Source of the DNA: Patescibacteria group bacterium
Lineage (GTDB): Bacteria > Patescibacteriota > Minisyncoccia > Phycocordibacterales > XYD1-FULL-46-19
Assembly (NCBI GenBank): GCA_030916795.1
Contig: JAUPVZ010000044.1
Coordinates: 1-23,883, forward strand
DNA length: 23,883 nucleotides
Direction: 5' to 3'
Shown here: one piece after another, positions 18,541-23,883 of the stretch
Numbering within the stretch: position 1 is the stretch's first letter
How the letters are laid out: every line of letters begins with the position of its first letter
Made by a program: the position numbers and the translations under genes
Notes under the pieces: generated by a model
Told to the model about the DNA's origin: nothing
Databases searched by the model: none
What the model saw: the letters and a program-made list of their open reading frames with translations, nothing else

Positions 18541-18667
18541 CCAGAGTCGACCTCTCTGGAAAAACAAAAGTCATACCACTGGATGCCCAACCAGATATCA
18601 AATAGGGCTCTGTCGGAAAGTGTGTACTTTCCCTGACGAGTCGGAAACGACGAAACAGATGGTCTTT
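18541..18667 (+). repeat. 127-nt ribozyme-bearing repeat, copy 1
   Basis: Matches 19193-19319 at 126 of 127 positions (C18548 against A19200). It has three modules. A hairpin CCAGAG/CTCTGG (18541-18559) has loop bases GACC that can pair with GGTC at 18661-18664. A potential H-type pseudoknot follows (CTGG 18579-18582 with CCAG 18591-18594; GCCC 18585-18588 with GGGC 18605-18608). Then comes a type III hammerhead ribozyme (18609-18659). The spacing between copies is 652 nt. Confidence 0.93.
18609..18659 (+). ncRNA. Type III hammerhead ribozyme, copy 1
   Basis: All core elements are present in order. Stem III 5' strand is TCTGT (18609-18613). The cleavage triplet is GTC, with the cut after C18614. 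Stem I is GGAAAGT/ACTTTCC with loop GTGT (18615-18632). CTGACGA (18633-18639) matches the invariant CUGANGA. Stem II is GTCG/CGAC with loop GAAA (18640-18651). GAAA (18652-18655) follows, whose last A starts stem III 3' strand ACAGA (18655-18659). Stem III is the open stem, hence type III. It lies between genes 1 and 2 of the operon. Confidence 0.9.
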
Positions 18668-18703
18668 CAAAATAAACCTGCCAGGCAGGAGGGAGAATTG
18701 AAC

Positions 18704-19186
18704 ATGAACAAGATGTCTTACGCCGAGTTTTTCGTCGCCTATTGTCAGATCATTGGTAAGAATTACCTCTCATCCACAGACTTCCCTGAATCTGAAGCCT
18801 GCGGTGAGGATAATGATTTCTGCCAAAAAGTGGGTCTCATGGGCCTTCGTGGAATGTGGAGTACATCATGCTACTTACCGTGGAGCTGGGGATGCGACGA
18901 GTTATTGGAAAAAGCGGGTTTTACCTTAAAGGATATGGTTTATTGCAAAACATATCCATCAGGGGAGCGCGCGTTTCCTCCTAGCTACGACGAAAATCCG
19001 TCCACAGCCGAAGGAGCCGTCAACTCTCTCTATTTCAGACAGGATGGACTTGGTATTCAAGATTTTTTTGATGAAATCAAAAAAATTCTTGATGGGCCTA
19101 ACACTGGCTCAGCCACATCTCCAGAAGAGATTGTTGGAATAGCTATGAATAGCCCCAAATCATCGTTTGGAGGAAAGAGATACTAG
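18704..19186 (+). CDS. Hammerhead operon gene 2, unknown protein (160 aa)
   Basis: ATG 18704 follows an AGGAGG at 18687-18692 and GGGAGA closer in; the frame is open further upstream, but only through the ribozyme repeat. The protein begins MNKMSYAEFFVAYCQIIGKNYL, contains at least six cysteines (for example EACGEDNDFCQKVG, STSCYLPWSWGC, MVYCKTYPS) and ends with EEIVGIAMNSPKSSFGGKRY. The cysteines have no familiar zinc-finger spacing. No membrane helix or family is recognised. It is flanked on both sides by identical hammerhead repeats, so its RNA should be released as a 652-nt unit (18615-19266), the arrangement that produces circular RNA in retrozymes. Confidence 0.78.
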   Translation: MNKMSYAEFFVAYCQIIGKNYLSSTDFPESEACGEDNDFCQKVGLMGLRGMWSTSCYLPWSWGCDELLEKAGFTLKDMVYCKTYPSGERAFPPSYDENPSTAEGAVNSLYFRQDGLGIQDFFDEIKKILDGPNTGSATSPEEIVGIAMNSPKSSFGGKRY

Positions 19187-19192
19187 TGAACC

Positions 19193-19319
19193 CCAGAGTA
19201 GACCTCTCTGGAAAAACAAAAGTCATACCACTGGATGCCCAACCAGATATCAAATAGGGCTCTGTCGGAAAGTGTGTACTTTCCCTGACGAGTCGGAAAC
19301 GACGAAACAGATGGTCTTT
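19193..19319 (+). repeat. 127-nt ribozyme-bearing repeat, copy 2
   Basis: Second copy of 18541-18667 with one substitution (A19200), located in the loop of the first hairpin, where it allows one more pair with the 3' end (AGACC with GGTCT). It starts 6 nt after the gene 2 stop. Near-identity in non-coding DNA implies a recent duplication, gene conversion or strong selection. Confidence 0.93.
19261..19311 (+). ncRNA. Type III hammerhead ribozyme, copy 2
   Basis: Base-for-base identical to copy 1. Predicted cleavage after C19266. It separates genes 2 and 3; the downstream RNA then begins with the stem I hairpin, followed by the second 46-nt leader repeat. Confidence 0.9.
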
Positions 19320-19347
19320 ACATCCTATCTTCGTATCTGAAGATTAA

Positions 19348-19393
19348 AAACCAAACAGACGACTGGCACCGCCAGCGTCGCAAAAAAGGAAAT
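19348..19393 (+). repeat. 46-nt hairpin leader repeat, copy 2
   Basis: Same as 17943-17988 except one base (A19385 for G). It ends in AAGGAAAT, the SD of gene 3. Gene 2 lacks it and has its own CCTGC/GCAGG hairpin (18679-18691) before the start instead. Confidence 0.85.
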
Positions 19394-19397
19394 AAAA

Positions 19398-19700
19398 ATG
19401 AACCTGATGATTGCAAAGTACAATAATCGCCCGTTGGATATTGAACTTACAAACCTCGACGAAGCCGACAACTATTTAGAGGAGGGAGAAAAAATACTGC
19501 ATTTCGAAGAAGTCTTTGTGGAAGATGCCAACCCTGGTGTGGATGTGATTGAGGCCATCTGTCGCACTTGTGAATCCGATAATGTTTGTAGCCCCGGGTG
19601 GGCACTCCATAATCTGGTCCAGAAAGTCTTCAATCTCGGGTTGTCTTTCGGTGCAAAAGAAGAAAGGGAACGGATCATCTCGCGCGTAGCCGGAGACTGA
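19398..19700 (+). CDS. Hammerhead operon gene 3, unknown protein (100 aa)
   Basis: ATG 19398 follows the repeat-borne SD AAGGAAAT by 4 nt. The acidic protein begins MNLMIAKYNNRPLDIELTNLDEADNYLEEGEKI, has three closely placed cysteines (AICRTCESDNVCSPGW), and a C-terminal helix (GLSFGAKEERERIISRVAG). No family is recognised; the CxxC...C cluster could bind metal but lacks a clear fourth ligand. It is the last gene of the operon and is followed by a terminator at 19736. Confidence 0.75.
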   Translation: MNLMIAKYNNRPLDIELTNLDEADNYLEEGEKILHFEEVFVEDANPGVDVIEAICRTCESDNVCSPGWALHNLVQKVFNLGLSFGAKEERERIISRVAGD

Positions 19701-19735
19701 AAACATTTCAGTCCACACAACCTGGTTCTGCCTAC

Positions 19736-19780
19736 CCGCTTGCGAAACTGAAAAGTTTAGCGAGCGGTTTTTGTTTTTTC
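19736..19780 (+). terminator. Terminator of the hammerhead operon
   Basis: A 14-position stem with one G-U pair and one mismatch (19736-19749 with 19754-19767, loop GAAA) followed by TTTTTGTTTTTT. Confidence 0.88.
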
Positions 19781-19797
19781 CCACCTAAGCGAACATT

Positions 19798-19970
19798 CTA
19801 ATTTTGGACTTTTGCGAAAGCGGATTTGGAAATTAAGGAGTGGAGTAGAAAAATTGAACTGTTTGACCGAACACCAATGATTCCCGGTTGGTGTTCGGGA
19901 GTTTTCAATTTTTCGTAAGCGAAATGACTATAATTTCTAATCAGCGAAGCGGGGCCCAGTCCAAAATTAG
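19798..19970 (+). ncRNA. Large structured palindromic element, copy 2
   Basis: Outer arms 19798-19810 and 19958-19970 pair perfectly over 13 bp. Inner stems are GAAATTA/TAATTTC, an 11-bp GAAAAATTGAA/TTCAATTTTTC, and a perfect 11-bp hairpin CCGAACACCAA/TTGGTGTTCGG. Shared with 7211-7373 at equivalent places are GAACTGTTTGA, GAGTTTTC and GACTA, while stems are changed but kept paired. It fills most of the 375-nt gap between the hammerhead operon and the SOS operon. Confidence 0.6.
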
Positions 19971-20001
19971 CAATGTGAGCGGCTTATCCACAGGTAGATT
20001 G

Positions 20002-20031
20002 TTGACTAGTGAACGCTTGTTCACCTATACT
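20002..20031 (+). promoter_or_regulatory. SOS promoter with LexA box
   Basis: -35 TTGACT (20002-20007), 18-nt spacer, -10 TATACT (20026-20031). The spacer contains TGAACGCTTGTTCA (20010-20023), a GAAC-N4-GTTC palindrome of the Gram-positive LexA-box type. LexA bound here would block the promoter of the operon that encodes it. Confidence 0.8.
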
Positions 20032-20075
20032 ATAAACAGGCCAAAAGCCCACTTAATAAAATAATTTTAAAAAAT

Positions 20076-20270
20076 ATGACCTACCAACAATACACCAAAT
20101 CTATTCAACGTGAGCTTTCCGATATTAACCAAATCATCGACCGCAAGATAATCCACGGCTTGTCATATCGAAGAGAATCGCTACGCCACAAACAGCTTAT
20201 CCGCGAATTGAGAAAGCGCCGCTCCACCCACAGCTGGCGGTCCATAATGTCATTTGTTTCACTATTTTAA
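20076..20270 (+). CDS. Small unknown SOS-operon protein (64 aa)
   Basis: The first ORF after the LexA box. The protein is basic and helical (MTYQQYTKSIQRELSDINQIID ... RKRRSTHSWRSIMSFVSLF), with a hydrophobic last dozen residues that might touch the membrane. No family is recognised. There is no SD before ATG 20076. Small LexA-controlled proteins in other bacteria (SulA, YneA, SidA) halt division, but there is no sequence similarity to support that here. lexA follows 35 nt later and may have an extra promoter of its own. Confidence 0.65.
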   Translation: MTYQQYTKSIQRELSDINQIIDRKIIHGLSYRRESLRHKQLIRELRKRRSTHSWRSIMSFVSLF

Positions 20271-20305
20271 AAACAATATTCTGAAAAGAAGATATACTAT
20301 TATCG

Positions 20306-20872
20306 ATGCAAAACAACCACAAACAAAAACTAGTTTCGTTTTATGCCAGGCATAAACGTATGCCCACCTACACCGAGATGATGAAACTGTTTAGCTATCG
20401 TTCCAAAAATGCCGTCTTTAAACTGGTTGCCAAACTAGAGGAAGCGGGGATAGTGGCCAAGGACCATTTGGGCCGACTAATACCAACAGCTAGTTTTGGC
20501 GAAATACCACTACTTGGTCTGGTCAAAGCCGGCTTTCCTTCGATGGTCGAAGAAGAACAAACCGACACCATGAGTCTGGACGACTTTCTAATCCAGAAAA
20601 AAGAATCGACTTATATTTTGGAAGTTGACGGCGACTCGATGATCGACGCTCATATAAAACCCGGAGACCTAGTAATAGCCGAACGCACCGAACAAGCCAA
20701 AGATGGCCAAATAGTAATTGCCGAAGTGGATGGCGAATTTACGATGAAATATTTCCGCCAAAAAGGAAACAAGACTTGGTTGGAACCAGCTAACAAAAAA
20801 TACAAACCAATCTACCCCGAAAATGATTTGAAGGTGACCGCTATTGTGAAAGGCGTCATTAGAAAATATTAA
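20306..20872 (+). CDS. lexA: LexA SOS repressor
   Basis: This 188-aa protein is a LexA/UmuD-type autoprotease. The N-terminal winged helix (residues 5-60: MPTYTEMMKLFSYRSKNAVFKLVAKLEEAG) reads DNA. The self-cleavage site is the Ala75-Gly76 bond (VKAGFPS). The catalytic Ser111 is in VDGDSMID and Lys148 in FTMKYF. Length is near the family norm. RecA filaments should trigger cleavage and free the LexA box at 20010. TATACT (ending 7 nt before ATG 20306) suggests a second, leaderless transcript from within the operon. Confidence 0.95.
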   Translation: MQNNHKQKLVSFYARHKRMPTYTEMMKLFSYRSKNAVFKLVAKLEEAGIVAKDHLGRLIPTASFGEIPLLGLVKAGFPSMVEEEQTDTMSLDDFLIQKKESTYILEVDGDSMIDAHIKPGDLVIAERTEQAKDGQIVIAEVDGEFTMKYFRQKGNKTWLEPANKKYKPIYPENDLKVTAIVKGVIRKY

Positions 20873-20884
20873 TTCCTAAACCCT

Positions 20885-22162
20885 ATGCCAAACTGTTGGC
20901 CCCGCGCTATTGTCCATATCGACGGCGACTGCTTTTTTGTTGCTTGTGAGGTGGCCAAAAATCCTAAACTGAAGGGCCAGCCCGTGGTGGTGGGCGCCGA
21001 CCGGGGTATTGCTTGTGCGATGAGCTACGAGGCAAAAGCCCTCGGTGTTACACGAGGCATGCCGGTAGGCTGGATTAGGAAAATTTGTCCGAACACAATT
21101 ATCCTCCCCGAAGACCCAACAAGCTACACCTTGTACTCTCGTCGCATGTACGAGATTGTCCGTCGTTACACACCCGAGGTAGAGGAATATAGTATCGACG
21201 AATGCTTTGCCGATATTACTGGTATGCACCGTGTTCTACACAAACCTTATATCGAAATTGCGAGAGAAATTCAACAAACCCTAAAAAGCGAATTGGGTTT
21301 AGACTTTTCGGTCGGCCTGTCGGTAAACAAAGTCCTCGCCAAGATTGCCTCCAAGAAACAAAAGCCAAATGGTTTTACGGTTATCGATTGGCCCAATATT
21401 AGCGACCACTTACAAACAACCACTATCCAAAGTCTGTGGGGGATTGGTAGCCAGACCGCAAGACAAATGTTTAAACTAGGGATAAAAACCGCTTACGATT
21501 TAGCCTCGAAGCCCCCGGCCGAAATATTTAAAAGCTTTACTAAACCACACCAAGAAATCTGGCACGAATTGCAAGGTAAATTTATTTTTTTATTAAATAC
21601 TAAAAGTCAGCCCAACAAAAGCTCTATTTCAAAAACCAAAACCTTTGGCGCCACTTCTAGCGACCAACACTTTGTCTATTCGGCCTTGTCGGCCAATATT
21701 GAGGGGGCTTGTTCTAAACTGAGAAAGTCCAAATTGTTGACCGGCAAAGTATCTATCTTTTTAAAAACCCAGCAATTTGAATATAGTCACCTAGATTTTG
21801 TCTTGCCATGGCCGACCACCAACCCGAAAGATATTTTGGATATCTGCCACCAAAGATTTGCGGAAGTTTTTTCTAAAGAAAAAAAGTATCGCGCCACCGG
21901 CGTGACTTTGTCAGACTTAAAACCAATAAATACCGAGACCTTAAATCTGTTTGGCGAAGCTATAAGAAAGGAAAATAATAAAATAATTTATCGTCATGTC
22001 GACCTTTTGGACCACCGTTTTGGGGCCAATACTATTTTCCTCGCCTCATCTTTGTCGGCGATAAAATATCAAAAGATGAAAGATAAAACATCGTCTCTAA
22101 AAAATTTTTTATCAAACAAAAAGAGGCACTTGGGCCTCTTGTCGCTCGGTCGCGTAAATTAG
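20885..22162 (+). CDS. Y-family translesion DNA polymerase (DinB/UmuC type)
   Basis: This 425-aa protein copies damaged DNA. The first metal-binding aspartate is in VHIDGDCFFVACE (D13), the second acidic pair is in EEYSIDECFADI, the palm continues with SVGLSVNKVLAKIASKKQKPNG, and the helix-hairpin-helix thumb is IQSLWGIGSQTARQMFKLGI. A little-finger domain follows and the C-terminus has the usual GVTLSDLKP...LNLFG. It is 12 nt after lexA, so it is SOS-induced. Placement beside a LexA/UmuD-like protease is UmuDC-like, but DinB cannot be excluded, so no symbol is given. Confidence 0.94.
   Translation: MPNCWPRAIVHIDGDCFFVACEVAKNPKLKGQPVVVGADRGIACAMSYEAKALGVTRGMPVGWIRKICPNTIILPEDPTSYTLYSRRMYEIVRRYTPEVEEYSIDECFADITGMHRVLHKPYIEIAREIQQTLKSELGLDFSVGLSVNKVLAKIASKKQKPNGFTVIDWPNISDHLQTTTIQSLWGIGSQTARQMFKLGIKTAYDLASKPPAEIFKSFTKPHQEIWHELQGKFIFLLNTKSQPNKSSISKTKTFGATSSDQHFVYSALSANIEGACSKLRKSKLLTGKVSIFLKTQQFEYSHLDFVLPWPTTNPKDILDICHQRFAEVFSKEKKYRATGVTLSDLKPINTETLNLFGEAIRKENNKIIYRHVDLLDHRFGANTIFLASSLSAIKYQKMKDKTSSLKNFLSNKKRHLGLLSLGRVN
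22117..22140 (-). terminator. Terminator of the LOG gene inside the polymerase 3' end
   Basis: On minus, stem AAGAGGC/GCCTCTT (22140-22134 with 22127-22121) is followed by TTTT. It lies within the last codons of the convergent polymerase gene. Confidence 0.6.
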
Positions 22163-22164
22163 TA

Positions 22165-22893
22165 TTAATTTCTGATTGGTGATTCTTTGATCAAATCAAC
22201 AACCATTTGCTCGTCATCAAACAAGTGATACAAATCTGTATCCTCATCATCAATGGTCTTAAACTTTGTGCGCAGCTCATTATCAATCCAGGTGGTGAGT
22301 GGTTTCCAAAAATCTACACCAACTAAAATAATCGGCACCCATGGAATCTTTTTAGTCTGAACCAAAGTGAGAATTTCAAACAATTCATCAAGCGTCCCAA
22401 ACCCACCAGGGAAATAAACAAAGGCCTCTGATGAATAAGTCATACAAACTTTGCGCGTAAAGAAATAATAAAAATCTTCATGCGCAGTAATATATGGATT
22501 GGTAGATTGTTCCATCGGTAATTCAATATTCAAACCGATAGATGCCCCGCCCGCTTCGTAGGCCCCGCGATTGCCCGCCTCCATAATACCCGGACCACCA
22601 CCGGTGATAATCGCGTAACCCTCTTTGGCTAATAGGTTGCCCAAACGGCGAGCTTGGGCATAATGTGGGTCGTTTTCTTTTAGTCGCGCTGACCCAAAAA
22701 AAGTGACCGACTTAGGATAGCTTTGGACTAAACTAAAACCAGCAATGAATTCTTGTTGCACTTTGGCAATTCTTTTCTTGACTGTTTCGGCCACTTCTTG
22801 AGCGGTCAGCATTTTAATCGGCAAATCCTTGGCGGGCAGATTTACTATTTTTTTGTCAGACTTTACCGATCCAGAACCAAATAAGTTAAACAT
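22165..22893 (-). CDS. LOG-family (cytokinin-activating-like) Rossmann protein
   Basis: This 242-aa protein matches the LOG/TIGR00730 family, nucleoside-5'-monophosphate phosphoribohydrolases often mislabelled lysine decarboxylases. The nucleotide-binding start is VTFFGSARLKENDPHY, followed by YAIITGGGPGIMEAGNRGA and the diagnostic PGGFGTLDELFE. The N-terminal 60 residues are a family-variable extension; ATG 22893 is the first start and has no SD. The bacterial substrate is usually AMP or a related nucleotide; the physiological role here is unknown. Only 2 nt separate its stop from that of the polymerase gene. Confidence 0.92.
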   Translation of the reverse strand: MFNLFGSGSVKSDKKIVNLPAKDLPIKMLTAQEVAETVKKRIAKVQQEFIAGFSLVQSYPKSVTFFGSARLKENDPHYAQARRLGNLLAKEGYAIITGGGPGIMEAGNRGAYEAGGASIGLNIELPMEQSTNPYITAHEDFYYFFTRKVCMTYSSEAFVYFPGGFGTLDELFEILTLVQTKKIPWVPIILVGVDFWKPLTTWIDNELRTKFKTIDDEDTDLYHLFDDEQMVVDLIKESPIRN

Positions 22894-22973
22894 GAAATAT
22901 CAAATTAAAATTAAGTACTTATATTTTAACACAAAAGGGGATTTTGGGTGGGCTAAGTGGGCTTTAGGACCTA

Positions 22974-23011
22974 GAGCACCTAAGCCCCTGAAAAGCGGGG
23001 ATTAGGTGCTC
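22974..23011. terminator. Hairpin between the LOG and M23 genes
   Basis: Arms GAGCACCTAA (22974-22983) and TTAGGTGCTC (23002-23011) pair perfectly, with an inner CCCC/GGGG. It is adjacent to the stronger terminator at 23016-23047 and may back it up or be the start of the LOG leader region. Confidence 0.5.
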
Positions 23012-23015
23012 GGTC

Positions 23016-23047
23016 GAAAACAAAGGCCCGCTTGCGCGGGCCTTTGT
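23016..23047 (-). terminator. Terminator of the M23 peptidase gene
   Basis: A perfect 12-bp stem (23020-23031 with 23036-23047, 4-nt loop) is followed on minus by TTTTCG, 51 nt after the peptidase stop. Confidence 0.88.
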
Positions 23048-23097
23048 TGTCGACTTTTGGGTATTATCTAGATCTAAATTTAAATTGCCACTCGGCG

Positions 23098-23883
23098 CTA
23101 GAACGGATTCCGGGCACCGCGAATTTCAAAGTGGATATGCGGACCGGTCGAATTACCCGAGGAACCAAGATGACCAACAACCTGCCCCTGGGCCACTGTT
23201 TGTCCAGCACTAACTGTCACATCTAACATATGTCCATACAAAGTCTGGGTACCATTGTCGTGGCTAATAACCACATAGTTGCCATAACCACCATTCCAAC
23301 CACCAGTGCGGGCGACAATCACTGTCCCCGCGGCGGCCGCAGACAGCTCGGCGCCAGTTTTGTTGGCGAGGTCAACACCGTTGTTACCATGAATACCTTG
23401 AGTTTTGGTCCCACCAGCCATCGGGCGAATATAATAACCAGAGTAAGCAGGCAAACTGGCATACTTTTTGACTGTCGAAGGCGATGTACCATCCCAACGT
23501 GGCTTACCGGGGGTAGAAGGTTTTTTGATAATCGGTATTTCGCCATGAGGAACGATTACTTCGTCGCCCACCTTTAGTGCGGCACTAGCATCTAGACCAT
23601 TAAATATGGCCGTCTCCTCGGCATCGGCATTGTACAGCTTTGCGACCTTAGCCAAAGTGTCACCCTTTTTGACAATATGGCGCACGCCAGATATAGGTAA
23701 TACCACCAAGGTGTCGCCCTCGGAAATATCGGTGGCCTTTTTTATATCATTGGCCCACATAATAGTATTGACCGACACTCCGAACATATCGGCGATTTCG
23801 GACAAAGTATCACCACTTTTTACCGTATAAGTACTAATTTGTTCATTTTTAGGAACATAAATAGAGGCGCCCGCCGTACCAGC
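23098..23883 (-). CDS. LysM-M23 peptidoglycan endopeptidase (5' end outside window)
   Basis: The frame is open to the window edge, so the N-terminus (and any signal peptide) is missing; 261 codons are visible. Two LysM peptidoglycan-binding repeats are seen (YTVKSGDTLSEIADMFGV and HIVKKGDTLAKVAKLYN), then a linker and an M23 metallopeptidase domain. Its zinc ligands appear in GIHGNNGVDLAN (H and D) and in GPHIHFEIRG (the second H of HxH), with GNYVVISHDNG and QTLYGHM as further family blocks. The H-x5-D spacing is wider than the classic H-x3-D. It probably trims cell-wall cross-links during growth or division. Confidence 0.95.
   Translation of the reverse strand, partial: AGTAGASIYVPKNEQISTYTVKSGDTLSEIADMFGVSVNTIMWANDIKKATDISEGDTLVVLPISGVRHIVKKGDTLAKVAKLYNADAEETAIFNGLDASAALKVGDEVIVPHGEIPIIKKPSTPGKPRWDGTSPSTVKKYASLPAYSGYYIRPMAGGTKTQGIHGNNGVDLANKTGAELSAAAAGTVIVARTGGWNGGYGNYVVISHDNGTQTLYGHMLDVTVSAGQTVAQGQVVGHLGSSGNSTGPHIHFEIRGARNPF

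Noticed and set aside
18464..18703. Upstream extension of gene 2's reading frame
   Set aside because: It is open only because it runs in frame through the end of gene 1 and the ribozyme repeat; the SD and repeat boundary support ATG 18704.
1..23883. CRISPR array or prophage
   Set aside because: No regularly spaced direct repeats and no capsid, terminase, portal or tail genes were recognised.

Overview
The window looks like chromosomal DNA from an ultra-small Candidate Phyla Radiation (Patescibacteria, probably Parcubacteria-type) bacterium. The evidence is indirect: short intergenic gaps, many small lysine- and glutamate-rich proteins of no known family, a VKOR-type thiol oxidase, a TrmB-family regulator, ComM, a LOG-family protein, a LysM/M23 peptidase, four tRNA genes without an encoded CCA, and many starts without a Shine-Dalgarno (SD) sequence. 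No rRNA gene, CRISPR array or transposase was seen.

Layout. Positions 1-3850 are mostly minus-strand: tRNA-Gly(UCC), an unknown protein, VKOR, an RRM RNA-binding protein with a long structured leader, a CorA-type channel, tRNA-Pro and YraN. Positions 3850-4300 are non-coding, with three parS-like sites, two DnaA-box-like sites and an AT-rich tract, and gene orientation switches here; this is a candidate replication origin. Positions 4308-4818 hold tRNA-Gly(GCC) and tRNA-Arg(UCG), each followed by a composite element built from copies of its own 3' end. Positions 4865-17056 are mostly plus-strand housekeeping genes: the CCA-adding enzyme, rpsO, a NYN nuclease-like protein, pnp, two linked coiled-coil proteins, a DksA/TraR-type zinc finger protein and comM. 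A Xer recombinase (minus) and a promoter-to-terminator non-coding RNA just before rpsO lie among them. Next come a TrmB regulator (17069-17800, minus) and a divergent three-gene accessory operon (17892-19780). An SOS operon with a LexA box follows (a small unknown ORF, lexA, a Y-family polymerase), then a LOG protein and a truncated LysM/M23 peptidase on minus.

Main discovery. In the accessory operon the middle gene lies between two direct repeats of 127 nt that differ at one base. Each repeat contains a complete type III hammerhead ribozyme core, preceded by a potential H-type pseudoknot and a hairpin whose loop can pair with the end of the repeat. The predicted cleavage sites are 652 nt apart, so the operon mRNA should cut itself into three single-gene RNAs. 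The middle one has ends suited to re-ligation into a circle. A second repeat, a 46-nt hairpin leader, precedes the first and third genes.

Other signals are a large structured palindromic element in two copies (7211-7373 and 19798-19970) with conserved loops and compensatory stems, tRNA-trailer elements with a conserved hairpin, an RRM mRNA whose start codon can pair with its own leader, and a split between leaderless genes (promoter -10 box 6-8 nt before the start) and SD-led small genes.
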